Origin: Pseudomonadota bacterium
GTDB taxonomy: Bacteria; Pseudomonadota; Gammaproteobacteria; Burkholderiales; Rhodocyclaceae
Length of the DNA: 33,039 nt
Assembly: GCA_021849505.1 (NCBI GenBank)
Contig: JAJZSW010000025.1
Location: 1-33,039, forward strand
Direction: 5' to 3'
In this document: piece after piece, positions 6,984-17,097 of the stretch
Position numbering within the stretch: position 1 is the first letter of the stretch
Layout of the letters: each line of letters begins with the position of its first letter
Translations under genes and position numbers: made by a program
The notes under the pieces: model-generated
Databases searched by the model: none
What the model was told of the DNA's origin: nothing
What the model saw: only the letters and a program-made list of their open reading frames with translations

Positions 6984-7357
6984 GATCCCTCCACGACGAC
7001 AAAGGCCAGCGCGTGATCCTTTTCGTCGCTCAGCGACAGATGGCAGGTCAGCCCGCGTCGCCCGATCCAGTCGGCGAGTTCCGGGCCGAAGTCGAACGAC
7101 GGCTTGCCGAGTTCGTCGTGAGTCACCGCAATCGCCGGCAGCAGCACGGGCGCGCGGATGCCGGTACCGAGCGCCTTGCCGAGCGCCTCCTTGGCGGCAA
7201 ATCTTTTTGCCAGGAAACGGCCGGGGTCGCTGCTCGTGCGGCAGTCTTCGCGCTCTGCGGGCGCCAGCAGCTTCTCCAGCGCGCGTTCGCCGTGGCGCTG
7301 CCAGAACTCGTGCATGCGCGCGATGACGACGAGATCGGTGCCGATGCCGTGAATCAA
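6980..7357 (-). CDS. acpS: Holo-[acyl-carrier-protein] synthase
   Basis: A 125-residue AcpS-type phosphopantetheinyl transferase that moves 4'-phosphopantetheine from CoA to Ser of ACP. Magnesium-binding residues are visible as D8 in GIGTDLV and E57 in RFLAKRFAAKEALGKA. The C-terminal SLSDEKDHALAFVVVE is the standard strand pair. Length is normal. Downstream it overlaps nagZ by 4 bp, and it begins 2 bp after pdxJ, the pdxJ-acpS pairing typical of proteobacteria. Its substrate, acpP, is encoded about 14 kb away in this window. Confidence 0.96.
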   Translation of the reverse strand: MIHGIGTDLVVIARMHEFWQRHGERALEKLLAPAEREDCRTSSDPGRFLAKRFAAKEALGKALGTGIRAPVLLPAIAVTHDELGKPSFDFGPELADWIGRRGLTCHLSLSDEKDHALAFVVVEGS

Positions 7358-7359
7358 GG

Positions 7360-8103
7360 CTAGGCAACCTCGCGGATCAGCGCCTTCATCTCGCGCACCG
7401 CTTCACGCAGGCCGACGAAGATGGCGCGGCTGACGATGGCGTGGCCGATGTGCAGCTCGCAGACGCCCGGCAGGGCCGCGATCGGCTGCACATTGACGTA
7501 GTTGAGCGCGTGGCCGGCGTTGAAGCGCATGCCGAGCTGGCGGATTGCCGTCCCGCCAGCGCCGACTTTCGCGAGCTCGGCCTGCGCGGCGGCGCTTTCG
7601 ATGTCGCGGCCGTGCTCGTGGAAGGCATGGGCGTAAGGGCCGGTGTGGATCTCGCAGGCCTGCGCGCCGACGCGCGCGGCGGCCTCGATCTGGCGCGGAT
7701 CGGCGTCGATGAACAGGCTGACGTAGATGCCGGCGTCCCGCATGCGGGCGATGTTTTCCTTCAGGCGCGCTTCCTGCCCGGCCACGTCGAGGCCGCCTTC
7801 GGTGGTCACCTCGTGGCGGCCTTCCGGCACCAGCGTCGCCATCTCGGGCTTGATGCGGCAGGCGATGCCGACCATCTCGTCGGTGGCGCCCATTTCGAGG
7901 TTCAGCTTGGTCTGCACGCTCTGCCGCAGCAGCTCGACGTCGCGGTCGACGATGTGGCGGCGGTCCTCGCGCAGATGCACGGTGATTGCGTCCGCGCCGC
8001 CGAGATGCGCCTCGGCGGCCGCCCAGAGCGGGTCGGGTTCGTAGGTGCGGCGCGCCTGGCGCAGCGTCGCCACGTGGTCGATATTCACTCCCAGATAGAT
8101 CAT
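7360..8103 (-). CDS. pdxJ: Pyridoxine 5'-phosphate synthase
   Basis: A 247-residue TIM-barrel enzyme that condenses 1-deoxyxylulose 5-phosphate with 3-amino-2-oxopropyl phosphate to make pyridoxine 5'-phosphate. Family motifs: [15 protein letters not shown] at the N-terminus, [31 protein letters not shown], and the phosphate-site [17 protein letters not shown]. The start at 8103 has GGAG 9 bases upstream; an in-frame ATG at 8118 would add five residues. A perfect antisense copy of the dispersed repeat (7547-7569) encodes KVGAGGTA around residues 179-186, next to the conserved NAGH, where I would expect a helical stretch in homologues. Confidence 0.96.
   Translation of the reverse strand: MIYLGVNIDHVATLRQARRTYEPDPLWAAAEAHLGGADAITVHLREDRRHIVDRDVELLRQSVQTKLNLEMGATDEMVGIACRIKPEMATLVPEGRHEVTTEGGLDVAGQEARLKENIARMRDAGIYVSLFIDADPRQIEAAARVGAQACEIHTGPYAHAFHEHGRDIESAAAQAELAKVGAGGTAIRQLGMRFNAGHALNYVNVQPIAALPGVCELHIGHAIVSRAIFVGLREAVREMKALIREVA
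7547..7569 (+). repeat. Dispersed intragenic repeat, copy B (antisense in pdxJ)
   Basis: An exact copy of GCCGTCCCGCCAGCGCCGAC followed by TTT, on the strand opposite to pdxJ. Relative to its host gene it is inverted compared with the copies in earP, rseA, the rsmI-like gene and rne. That argues against a shared protein motif as the cause of the similarity. Confidence 0.75.
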
Positions 8104-8118
8104 TATCAATTGCTCCAC

Positions 8119-8835
8119 TCAGACATCTTGTAGTTCGATGAACACCCGGCGGGTCTGCAAGGGCTGGCCCGCGAGGTAATGGTTCAGAAGGTAGCGCATC
8201 AGCTGCTTGCCTTCGGCCAGGCTGCGCGCATCGGCGTAATTATCCCCCGCCAGGTCGAGCAAGGTCTTGCCGCTGACCGCCTGCCCGGATTCGGTTGTGT
8301 CGGCAGCGACCGCGCCACGTTCGACCTGGTAACGGTAGCTGCGCCCGGCTTCGACCGGCAGGCCCTGCGCATCGCGCTCGAGCACCAGTCCGTAGCCCAG
8401 TTCGCGCAGGAGCGTCTTCTCGAAGCGGCGCAGTTCGGCAGTCTCGGTCGCGCCGCGCGACAGGGCTGCCAGCGCGCTGGCATAGGCATCGAACAGCACG
8501 GCATGCGCATCCTCGCGCGGCAGCAGTTTGAGCAGCAGTTCGTTCAGGTAATAGCCGAGCAGCAGGCCCTCGCCACGGAGCAATGAAATGCCGCCCAGCC
8601 ATTCAGCCTTCGCCAGCGTCTTGACCTCGCCGCCGCCGAACCAGCCCAGTTCGAGCGGCTGGAAGGCATGCAGGACGCCGCGCAGCGCCGACCGCGGCCG
8701 CCGCGCGCCGCGCGCCAGCACGGCCAGCCGGCCATGTTCGCGCGCGAAGACTTCGAGGATCAGGCTGGTTTCGCTGTAGGGATAGGCATGCAGCAGGTAG
8801 GCCGCCGCCCCGTCGATGCGCTGATGCCGGCTCAC
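8119..8835 (-). CDS. recO: DNA repair protein RecO
   Basis: A 238-residue RecO that loads RecA on SSB-coated DNA together with RecR and anneals complementary strands. The N-terminal OB-fold is seen in AYLLHAYPYSETSLILEVFA and GRLAVLARGARRPRSALRG. The helical C-terminal domain contains FEKTLLRELGYGL, the strongest family motif, and the terminal RYLLNHYLAGQPLQTRRVF. The cysteine zinc site seen in some RecO proteins is absent, as in most proteobacteria. The start overlaps the end of era by 4 bp, and pdxJ follows after a short gap, the canonical era-recO-pdxJ order. Confidence 0.95.
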   Translation of the reverse strand: MSRHQRIDGAAAYLLHAYPYSETSLILEVFAREHGRLAVLARGARRPRSALRGVLHAFQPLELGWFGGGEVKTLAKAEWLGGISLLRGEGLLLGYYLNELLLKLLPREDAHAVLFDAYASALAALSRGATETAELRRFEKTLLRELGYGLVLERDAQGLPVEAGRSYRYQVERGAVAADTTESGQAVSGKTLLDLAGDNYADARSLAEGKQLMRYLLNHYLAGQPLQTRRVFIELQDV

Positions 8836-9725
8836 TCGTAACCCAGGGATTTCAGTGCACGCTCGTCGTCGGCCCAGCCGCTTTTCACCTTGACCCAGGT
8901 TTCCAGCCAGACCTTGCCGCCGAAGAGTTTTTCCATGTCCTTGCGCGCGTCGCTCACCACCCGCTTCAGGCGTTCGCCGCCCTTGCCGATGACGATGGCC
9001 TTGTGTGCGTCCCGGTCGACGATCACCGCCGCATGGATGCGCCGCACGCCCTCCACTTCTTCGTATTTCTCGATCTCGACGGCGATGCCGTAGGGCAGTT
9101 CCTCGCCGAGATTGCGGAACAGCTTTTCGCGCAGCAGTTCGGCGGCGAGGAAGCGTTCGGAACGATCGGTCAGCTCGTCCGGCTCGAAGATCGGCGGCGC
9201 CTCGGGCAGATATTTCCCGGCCACCTTGAGCAGGGTATCGAGGTTTTCGCCCTTTTCGGCGCTGACCGGCACGATGTCGGCGAAGGCATGCTCGTTCGCG
9301 ATCGCAGCCATGAGCGGCAGCAAGGCATTCTTGTCGGTCAGGCGGTCGACCTTGTTGATCACCAGCACGATCGGTCGGTCGCTCGGCAACCGCGCCAGAA
9401 CTTCGCGATCCTCGCTGCGCCAGCGCTTGGCATCGATGACGAACAGGATCACATCGACTTCGGCCAGTGCGGAATTGACCGTGCGGTTCATCGCGCGGTT
9501 GAGCGCCGTGCGGTGCTGCATCTGGACGCCCGGCGTATCGACGAAGACATACTGGCAGTCATCGGTCGTCAGGATGCCGTGGATGCGATGCCGCGTCGTC
9601 TGCGCCTTGCTCGATGTGATGCTGAGCTTCGCGCCAATCAGGCGGTTCATCAGCGTCGACTTGCCGACGTTCGGGCAGCCGACGATGGCCAGATAACCGG
9701 CGCGGAATTCTGAAGACCTGGTCAT
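8832..9725 (-). CDS. era: Ribosome assembly GTPase Era
   Basis: A 297-residue Era: an N-terminal GTPase domain with G1 GCPNVGKST (16-24), G3 DTPGV and G4 NKVD, and a C-terminal KH domain ([12 protein letters not shown]) that binds the 3' end of 16S rRNA. It acts in 30S maturation at the inner face of the membrane. The start at 9725 forms an ATGA overlap with the rnc stop (9722-9724); an in-frame upstream extension inside rnc was rejected because it has no family similarity. The rnc-era-recO order is conserved. Confidence 0.97.
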   Translation of the reverse strand: MTRSSEFRAGYLAIVGCPNVGKSTLMNRLIGAKLSITSSKAQTTRHRIHGILTTDDCQYVFVDTPGVQMQHRTALNRAMNRTVNSALAEVDVILFVIDAKRWRSEDREVLARLPSDRPIVLVINKVDRLTDKNALLPLMAAIANEHAFADIVPVSAEKGENLDTLLKVAGKYLPEAPPIFEPDELTDRSERFLAAELLREKLFRNLGEELPYGIAVEIEKYEEVEGVRRIHAAVIVDRDAHKAIVIGKGGERLKRVVSDARKDMEKLFGGKVWLETWVKVKSGWADDERALKSLGYE

Positions 9726-10396
9726 GAACTGGACAACCTTGCCAAGGCGGATTGCGCTGCTTCCTGCTCGGCGGCACGACGACTGCCGCCCCGGCCCGTC
9801 ACCTGCAGGTCGATGGCCGGAATGCTGCAATGGACGACGAATTCCTGCGCATGGGCTTCGCCAAGCGTCTCCATCAATTCGTAATGCGGCAGCGGGAGGC
9901 GGCGGCCCTGCAGCCATTCCTGCAGGGCGGTCTTGGCATCCTTGCCGGTATGGCGCGGGTCGATCAGCTCGATGCGGGACTGGTAGAGCCGTTCGATGGC
10001 GGTTCGCGCGGCCTCGAAACCGGCATCCAGATAGACTGCTCCCAAGATGGCTTCCAGCGCATCGGCGAGGATCGACGGACGCCGGAATCCGCCGCTTTTC
10101 AGTTCGCCCTCGCCGAGGCGCAGGGCATCGCCCAAGCCAAGCTCGGCGGCGATTTCGGCCAGGGCTTCCTGGCGCACCAGGTTGGCGCGCAGGCGCGAAA
10201 GCTCGCCTTCCTTGAGGTTGGGAAACTGCTGGAACAGCAGTGTCGCGACGGTGCAGTTCAGCACGCTGTCGCCGAGAAACTCGAGCCGTTCGTTGTGCGG
10301 GGATGAGTGGCTGCGATGCGTCAGCGCCTGCCGCAGCAGTTCAGGCTGCCTGAAGCTGTACGCGAGCGCCTTCTCCAGCCGCGAGGACAAAATCAA
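9722..10396 (-). CDS. rnc: Ribonuclease III
   Basis: A 224-residue RNase III that cuts double-stranded RNA, including the 30S rRNA precursor. The signature [13 protein letters not shown] (34-46) carries the catalytic acidic residues, the second metal-binding set is in [14 protein letters not shown], and a dsRNA-binding domain fills the C-terminus ([11 protein letters not shown] to [14 protein letters not shown]). The start is TTG at 10396, overlapping the TGA of the upstream DUF4845 gene (TTGA), so translation is probably coupled and limited. This fits an enzyme usually kept at low level. Confidence 0.96.
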   Translation of the reverse strand: MILSSRLEKALAYSFRQPELLRQALTHRSHSSPHNERLEFLGDSVLNCTVATLLFQQFPNLKEGELSRLRANLVRQEALAEIAAELGLGDALRLGEGELKSGGFRRPSILADALEAILGAVYLDAGFEAARTAIERLYQSRIELIDPRHTGKDAKTALQEWLQGRRLPLPHYELMETLGEAHAQEFVVHCSIPAIDLQVTGRGGSRRAAEQEAAQSALARLSSS

Positions 10397-10758
10397 TCCC
10401 TGGAGGATCCCGTGAAGTCGAGAATCAGGCTGACATTCGCGAACAGGGGGATGCGTTTTTCGTAGGAGTAGGCCACCACGATCGCGCCGCCCTCCTTGGT
10501 GACCTCGAGGTCGGCGCCGGTGATGGCCGAGATGTAGTCGACGTTGGCCTGGCGGTCGAAGGCTTCGCGGACCTGCCTGACGGAAGATTCCGGCGCGGCG
10601 CCCGCTGCGACCTTCAGGACCGCGCTGGCGATCGCACGATGTTCCATGTATTCGGGGAAGACCTTCATGCCCAGGAGGGCAACAACCGCCACCACGAAGG
10701 CTCCGGCCAGCAGACCGGAAAGGGTTACGCCACGCTGTCTTGCCTTCATCCCATGCAC
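10393..10758 (-). CDS. DUF4845 membrane protein (pilin-like N-terminus)
   Basis: A 121-residue protein with a short basic N-terminus, one transmembrane helix (about residues 12-30, [20 protein letters not shown]) and a periplasmic domain. The arrangement [11 protein letters not shown] resembles a type IV pilin-like leader but lacks the usual F-T-L-E glutamate. It belongs to the DUF4845 family, regularly found between lepB and rnc in betaproteobacteria. Function is unknown. An alternative ATG three codons in (10749) is possible; 10758 is kept for the GAGG just upstream. It begins 4 bp after lepB. Confidence 0.85.
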   Translation of the reverse strand: MHGMKARQRGVTLSGLLAGAFVVAVVALLGMKVFPEYMEHRAIASAVLKVAAGAAPESSVRQVREAFDRQANVDYISAITGADLEVTKEGGAIVVAYSYEKRIPLFANVSLILDFTGSSRD

Positions 10759-10762
10759 CTCG

Positions 10763-11551
10763 CTAACGGAAACCGCCGATGCGCTTCAAGTCGCCGAAAT
10801 TGAACCAGATGTAGAACGCCTTGCCGACCAGGTTCTCGTCGGGAACGAAACCCCAGACCCGGCTGTCCTGCGAGTTGTCGCGGTTGTCGCCCATGACGAA
10901 GTAATGTCCCGCCGGCACCTCGCAAACGACGCCTTCGGTATTGTAGTGGCATTTGTCACGCTGCGGAAACTGCATCACATGCGGGACATAGGCCGGCGCA
11001 TCGTCCTCGATCAGGAGCATGTGGTCCCGGTCGCCGAGCTTTTCTTCGTAGCTCGGCGTGTAGAACAGCCGCTCGGCGTCGAAATAATCGCCCGTTTTGC
11101 GGATGTCGACCGGCTGGCCGTTGATGGTCAGGCGCTTGTTCAGATAGGCAACGCGATCGCCCGGCAGGCCGACCACGCGCTTGATGTAGTCGAGCGAGGG
11201 ATCGGGCGGGTAGCGGAACACCACGACGTCGCCGCGTTCCGGGCTGTTCAGCTCGACGACTTTCTTGTTGATCACCGGCAACCGGATGCCGTAGGTATAT
11301 TTGTTCACGGCGATGAAGTCGCCGACCAGCAGCGTCGGGATCATCGAGCCGGAGGGAATCTTGAAGGGTTCGACGAGGAAGGAGCGCAGCAGGAACACGA
11401 TCAGGATGACCGGAAAGAAGCTGGCACCGTACTCGACCCAGGCCGGTTCCCTGGCATCCGGGGCACGGCGCTTGCGGAAGTAGAAATGATCCGCCACCCA
11501 GAGTACGGCGCTGACGACCAGCAAAATGAAGAGAATCAGGGCAAAGTTCAT
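10763..11551 (-). CDS. lepB: Signal peptidase I
   Basis: A 262-residue leader peptidase that removes signal peptides at the outer face of the inner membrane. Two N-terminal transmembrane segments (1-20 and about 45-60) flank a basic cytoplasmic loop. The catalytic Ser is S69 in PSGSMIPTL and the general-base Lys is K124 in DYIKRVVGLPGD. The C-terminal GHYFVMGDNRDNSQDSR is box E. It starts 2 bp after lepA, and the lepA-lepB operon is widely conserved. Confidence 0.97.
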   Translation of the reverse strand: MNFALILFILLVVSAVLWVADHFYFRKRRAPDAREPAWVEYGASFFPVILIVFLLRSFLVEPFKIPSGSMIPTLLVGDFIAVNKYTYGIRLPVINKKVVELNSPERGDVVVFRYPPDPSLDYIKRVVGLPGDRVAYLNKRLTINGQPVDIRKTGDYFDAERLFYTPSYEEKLGDRDHMLLIEDDAPAYVPHVMQFPQRDKCHYNTEGVVCEVPAGHYFVMGDNRDNSQDSRVWGFVPDENLVGKAFYIWFNFGDLKRIGGFR

Positions 11552-11553
11552 GA

Positions 11554-13347
<1,794 letters not shown>

Positions 13348-13348
13348 G

Positions 13349-13374
13349 AAAAATAAAGGCGCTCAAAAGCGCCT
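13349..13374 (-). terminator. Intrinsic terminator between the glutaredoxin-like gene and lepA
   Basis: On the minus strand, AGGCGCT-TTTG-AGCGCCT forms a perfect 7-bp stem with a 4-base loop (13357-13374), followed by TTATTTTT (13349-13356). It would end the rpoE/mucD transcript. Its T-tract abuts the lepA GTG start codon with one base between them. Confidence 0.8.
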
Positions 13375-13395
13375 CGAAAAAGCGAGAGACGGATT

Positions 13396-13629
13396 TTATC
13401 GAAAGCCGGCCAAAACCTCACGCACTTTTGCCGGATCGAGGAAGTAATGGCAGATTTCCCTATCCGCGCAAGCAAGCACCGGAACGAGCTGGTCGTATTG
13501 CTCCAGCTTCCCGGGGCAGGCATCGATATCGACCACCTCGACGGCAAAGTCGAACTCGCCGCGCAGTGTTTCCAGCGCGGCGAGCATGTCCTCGCAGAGA
13601 TGACAGCAAGTCCGTCCGTAGAGGGTCAG
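13396..13629 (-). CDS. Glutaredoxin-family (DUF836-type) thiol protein, unusual start
   Basis: A small thioredoxin-fold protein ending LVPVLACADREICHYFLDPAKVREVL. The redox motif TCCHLCEDML is encoded at 13579-13611, upstream of the first canonical in-frame start (ATG 13587), which would cut it off. Between the in-frame stop inside mucD and the motif there is no ATG, GTG or TTG; CTG 13629 (MTLYGRTCCHLC) and ATA 13644 are the only plausible initiators. From CTG the product is 77 residues, normal for the family. It follows mucD directly and precedes the terminator. The role is presumed disulfide or glutathione chemistry, with substrate unknown. Confidence 0.7.
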   Translation of the reverse strand: MTLYGRTCCHLCEDMLAALETLRGEFDFAVEVVDIDACPGKLEQYDQLVPVLACADREICHYFLDPAKVREVLAGFR

Positions 13630-13636
13630 GACCGGC

Positions 13637-15064
13637 TTACTTATCCTGCATCCCCTTGATCGTCACGAAGGTCTGGCTGTCGCCGCGCTTGACCAGCAGG
13701 GTCACATTGGCATCCTTCTCGGTTTTCGCCAGCAGGCTGTTGAACTGCTCCACGGTCTTCACCTCGGTCTGCACGCCTTTCTGGATCAGGGCGAGGATAA
13801 CGTCGCCCTGCCGCAGGTCGTTGCGCGAACCGTTGCGCACTTCCTCGACGACCAGGCCGTTGCGAATCCCCAGCTGACGCTTCTGTTCGGCCGTCGGTTC
13901 GGACAGCACCAGGCCGAGACGGTTGGCCGGCACGGCCTCGGCAGGCTTGCCGCGGCGCTGATTGCGGCTGGAAGCCAGTTCATCGGGCATTTCCCCGACC
14001 GTGACCGCCATCTCCCGGCCCGTGCCATTGCGCCAAACCTGCAGCGTCGCCTTCGTCCCCGGCCGGGTGTTGCCCACCAGGCGCGGCAGGTCCGAAGACT
14101 GTGTCACCGGCTTGTCGTTGAAGCGGAGGATCACGTCGCCTACTTCGAGGCCCGCCTTGTCGGCCGGACTGCCCTTTTCCACGGAAGCGACCAGCGCGCC
14201 TTGGGGCTTGCTCAAGCCGAAGGAGTCGGCCAGTTCCTTGGTGATTTCCTGGATGGCGACGCCGATGCGGCCGCGCTGCACCTTGCCCGAGGCGCGCAAC
14301 TGGGATTGCACTTCCATCGCGACGTCGATCGGAATGGCGAAGGCAATCCCCTGATATCCGCCCGAGCGGCTGTAGATCTGCGAATTGATGCCGACCACCT
14401 CGCCTTTCATGTTGAACAATGGGCCGCCGGAATTGCCGGGATTGATGGCCACGTCCGTCTGGATGAAGGGCACGAAGTTTTCCTGCGGCAGCGAACGTCC
14501 CTTCGCGCTGACGATACCCGCTGTCACGGTGCTTTCGAAACCGAAGGGCGAGCCGATCGCCACGACCCATTCGCCGACGCGCAGCTTTCCGGGATCGCCC
14601 AGCCGGACGCTCGGCAGGCCGCTCGCCTCGATCTTGATCAGGGCGACGTCGGTGCGCTTGTCGGTGCCGATCACTTTCGCCTTGAATTCGCGCTTGTCGG
14701 ACAGCTTGACGATGACCTCGTCGGCTGCGTCGACGACATGCGCGTTGGTCAGGATGTAGCCATCGGAGCTGACGATGAAGCCGGAGCCAAGCGACTTGTT
14801 CTCGAATTCGCGCGGCATGTTCGGAATGCCGGGAAACTGGCGTGGCGCGAAACGGCGGAAGAATTCATAGGCCGGATCGTCCTCGTCGAACGGCAGGCCA
14901 CCGATGCGCGGGTGGCCGCGCACGACCTGGGTCGCGCTGATGTTGACGACCGCGATGCCCTGCTTTTCGGCAAGATCGGCGAAGTCCGGCAGTTCGCGGG
15001 ATTGCGCCTGCGCCAGAAGCGAAAACAAACCCAGCCAGATGGCCAGCAACCAGTTCTTCAGCAT
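13637..15064 (-). CDS. mucD: Periplasmic Do-type serine endoprotease (DegP/MucD)
   Basis: A 475-residue HtrA protease and chaperone for misfolded envelope proteins. It has a signal peptide (residues 1-20, cleavage after LLAQA), a trypsin-like domain with H109 (TNAHVV), D139 (RTDVAL) and S212 (GNSGGP), and two PDZ domains (roughly 255-345 and 370-470). As the last protease gene of the rpoE-rseA-rseB-rseC operon it corresponds to mucD and is expected to be sigma-E induced. It overlaps the rseC end by 7 bp. Confidence 0.96.
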   Translation of the reverse strand: MLKNWLLAIWLGLFSLLAQAQSRELPDFADLAEKQGIAVVNISATQVVRGHPRIGGLPFDEDDPAYEFFRRFAPRQFPGIPNMPREFENKSLGSGFIVSSDGYILTNAHVVDAADEVIVKLSDKREFKAKVIGTDKRTDVALIKIEASGLPSVRLGDPGKLRVGEWVVAIGSPFGFESTVTAGIVSAKGRSLPQENFVPFIQTDVAINPGNSGGPLFNMKGEVVGINSQIYSRSGGYQGIAFAIPIDVAMEVQSQLRASGKVQRGRIGVAIQEITKELADSFGLSKPQGALVASVEKGSPADKAGLEVGDVILRFNDKPVTQSSDLPRLVGNTRPGTKATLQVWRNGTGREMAVTVGEMPDELASSRNQRRGKPAEAVPANRLGLVLSEPTAEQKRQLGIRNGLVVEEVRNGSRNDLRQGDVILALIQKGVQTEVKTVEQFNSLLAKTEKDANVTLLVKRGDSQTFVTIKGMQDK

Positions 15065-15540
15065 GTTGAGCGATCCTTGACGGAAATTACGGATGATTGT
15101 TTGAAACGCATCGACAAAATAGGTTCCGACCGCGCTGAATCAAGCCCTTGCAGGTGCATCAGCAGGAAGCCGCCCAGCAGGCCGAGCAGCATCCCGGCAA
15201 GCACGAGCAACTCGTTGTCGGCCAGTGCAGCGGCCAGCAAGGCTCCCCCGAGCGCCAGGAACAGGGGCATCCCGTAGGCGCGCCAAACGGCGCGGAACAC
15301 CATGCCGTCGGCGGCCAGGACCACCACCGCGTCGCCCGGACGGGCGTGGATCGTGTTTGGCAAGCGCAACAGCATGGGCTTGCGCGGTTTCCCGCCCGCT
15401 TCGTCGAGAATGCCGCCCATTCCGGCAGTGCGGCAGTTCCCCTGCTGCGCGCAACTGCCGCAGGCGGGCTCCGGGCCCGCCGCCTGCACCCAGGCATGCG
15501 CGCCATCGAGGCGCAGGACCGTCCCTTCTGTTTCGTTCAT
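15058..15540 (-). CDS. rseC: Sigma-E regulatory protein RseC/MucC
   Basis: A 160-residue RseC-family membrane protein. It has a small N-terminal cytoplasmic domain with a cysteine cluster C27-x2-C30-x5-C36 (CGSCAQQGNC), which may bind a metal or Fe-S cluster, then two transmembrane helices (about 82-125) and a short tail. The family modulates sigma-E signalling and, in some bacteria, electron transfer to SoxR. The start at 15540 overlaps the rseB stop in an ATGA arrangement. Confidence 0.92.
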   Translation of the reverse strand: MNETEGTVLRLDGAHAWVQAAGPEPACGSCAQQGNCRTAGMGGILDEAGGKPRKPMLLRLPNTIHARPGDAVVVLAADGMVFRAVWRAYGMPLFLALGGALLAAALADNELLVLAGMLLGLLGGFLLMHLQGLDSARSEPILSMRFKQSSVISVKDRSTC

Positions 15541-16529
15541 TTTCCGCGCATGCCGATACCCTCGGCAAAGCGCCTGATCGCGGGCAGTGGCAAGTCCCCC
15601 ATGACGACCAGCTGATGGCCGTCGACGACGCGCTTCACCACGCCGAGCGCCCCCATGGAGTGAAAGCTTTCCTCGCCGCTGCCGTCCTGCGGGCGCAAGG
15701 GGGAAATGAACACCGACAGGGCGACCAGTCCATCCGAGAAAACCCAATGCAGCATGTTGAGATCGGCGGCATCCTTTCCCATGCTGCGCCGCAGCGCCGT
15801 CTGTTTCCGGAAACCCGGCAAATCGACGCGGAAAACCCACGGCGCATCTTCGCGCAAATCGCGCAATTTGGCCTGCCGGACCTGCCAGCCATCCTTGGCA
15901 AGCGCCGCGTAACTGGGCTTCAGGGCTTCCGGCCGGATCGGCTCGCCAATGCGCAGATCGGTAAAGGCCATGGATTCCAGCGCTTCGCCACGCTCGTTGA
16001 AGATCTCCGCCTTGAGCAGCAGACCCGAGCCGATATCCACCCAGAGCTGATGCCCATGGCGCCAGCCATCGCGCGGTTCGAGACGGATGATCTGGCTGTC
16101 GAAGCCGGCGATGCGCGCAGTACTGCCCTTGCTGATCTGGTAAAGCTCGCCCAGGCCGGCCAGGCTGGCCGGCAGCAAGGCCGGAAAGCCGCGCCGCACG
16201 CTGCGCTGTTCTATGATCACCAGCCGGCTTTCGGGCAGGTAGCAGCTGATCTCGTCGTTGAACCGGAAGAATTCGCGCGGGCTGCCATCGAGCACCTCGA
16301 GCTTTTCCATCTGATTGCCGTTGCTGGCCAGGTGTGCGATGCGCGAGGTTTCGCTGCGGCTGCCATTGCGGTACACGAAGGTTCCGCTGTAATTGAGCTT
16401 ATTTGCCGCGGCGGCAACGCGCTGCAGCCACTGCACTCCTTCGCTCTGCAGCGGCGCAGTCTGCGCCCAGGCCAGAGGGCTGACGAAACCCGCCGCCAGC
16501 CAGAACCAGGTCAGCACCACCGATCTCAT
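15537..16529 (-). CDS. rseB: Sigma-E periplasmic negative regulator RseB/MucB
   Basis: A 330-residue periplasmic protein with a signal peptide (1-22, ending PLAWA). The MucB/RseB N-terminal lipid-sensing domain (LNYSGTFVYRNG, residues 45-56) is a LolA-like fold, and the C-terminal domain (WVFRVDLPGF onward) contacts RseA. Known role: shields RseA from DegS until mislocalised LPS or lipoprotein binds. Start and stop both make 4-bp overlaps with rseA and rseC, consistent with one polycistron. Confidence 0.94.
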   Translation of the reverse strand: MRSVVLTWFWLAAGFVSPLAWAQTAPLQSEGVQWLQRVAAAANKLNYSGTFVYRNGSRSETSRIAHLASNGNQMEKLEVLDGSPREFFRFNDEISCYLPESRLVIIEQRSVRRGFPALLPASLAGLGELYQISKGSTARIAGFDSQIIRLEPRDGWRHGHQLWVDIGSGLLLKAEIFNERGEALESMAFTDLRIGEPIRPEALKPSYAALAKDGWQVRQAKLRDLREDAPWVFRVDLPGFRKQTALRRSMGKDAADLNMLHWVFSDGLVALSVFISPLRPQDGSGEESFHSMGALGVVKRVVDGHQLVVMGDLPLPAIRRFAEGIGMRGK

Positions 16530-17074
16530 GGGCGGATGTGTTCCAGCGCGACGGTCCGGATTTGCTTGGTGCTGTCGCCCAGCCGGATCGTGGCTGCCTG
16601 GGCATGATGCGCCAGCAGGTATTCGCTCAAATCGGCTGCCATGGGAGCCTGAGTCGCTTGAGAAAAAGTCGGCGCTGGCGGGGCGGCACTTGCCGCGGCT
16701 GCGGCCCGGTCTTTTTGCGTCATGGCCAGGTGCTGCCAAGCTGCCTGCCCCTGCGGATCGCCAGTGAGGGCAACCCAGCCGACGACCGCCACGCCGGCGA
16801 CGGAGGCGGCAAGCGCCAGCAGCGGATGATGACGCGGCCTTGCCTTCAGATTGCGTGGCGCCAGCACGACGGGCTCCTCGGCGAGGCGAGCCATGACGCC
16901 GGCGGTCAGGTCCGGCAGATCGACGTTCTCGCCTCGGAGTCCATCGCCGATCAGGCCGTACGCGCGCCAGCGCTCCTGATCCGCAAGGCTCGCCTTGAGC
17001 GCGGCGCGCAACTCGTGATCTTCCAGTTCCCCGTCGAACAGGGCGGAAATTTCCGACGATCGTTCAGCTTTCAT
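16526..17074 (-). CDS. rseA: Anti-sigma-E factor RseA/MucA
   Basis: A 182-residue single-pass inner-membrane protein. The N-terminal cytoplasmic domain (ISALFDGELEDHELRAAL, 9-26) binds RpoE, the transmembrane helix is about 84-103 (PLLALAASVAGVAVVGWVAL), and the periplasmic tail would be cut by DegS and RseP. The start at 17074 has GGAG 6 bases upstream. The tail holds an Ala/Pro linker PPAPTFSQATQ encoded by a copy of the dispersed repeat (16665-16687). The C-terminus ends TVALEHIRP without the Val-rich terminus seen in E. coli RseA. Confidence 0.9.
   Translation of the reverse strand: MKAERSSEISALFDGELEDHELRAALKASLADQERWRAYGLIGDGLRGENVDLPDLTAGVMARLAEEPVVLAPRNLKARPRHHPLLALAASVAGVAVVGWVALTGDPQGQAAWQHLAMTQKDRAAAAASAAPPAPTFSQATQAPMAADLSEYLLAHHAQAATIRLGDSTKQIRTVALEHIRP
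16665..16687 (-). repeat. Dispersed intragenic repeat, copy C (in rseA)
   Basis: On the minus strand, the core GCCGTCCCGCCAGCGCCGAC plus TTT with one change (T to C at the fifth base). The upstream AAGT, also present in the copy in the rsmI-like gene, suggests that the element extends to AAGTGCCG at its 5' side. Confidence 0.7.
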
Positions 17075-17097
17075 TGCATTCTCCAAAGCTACCATTT

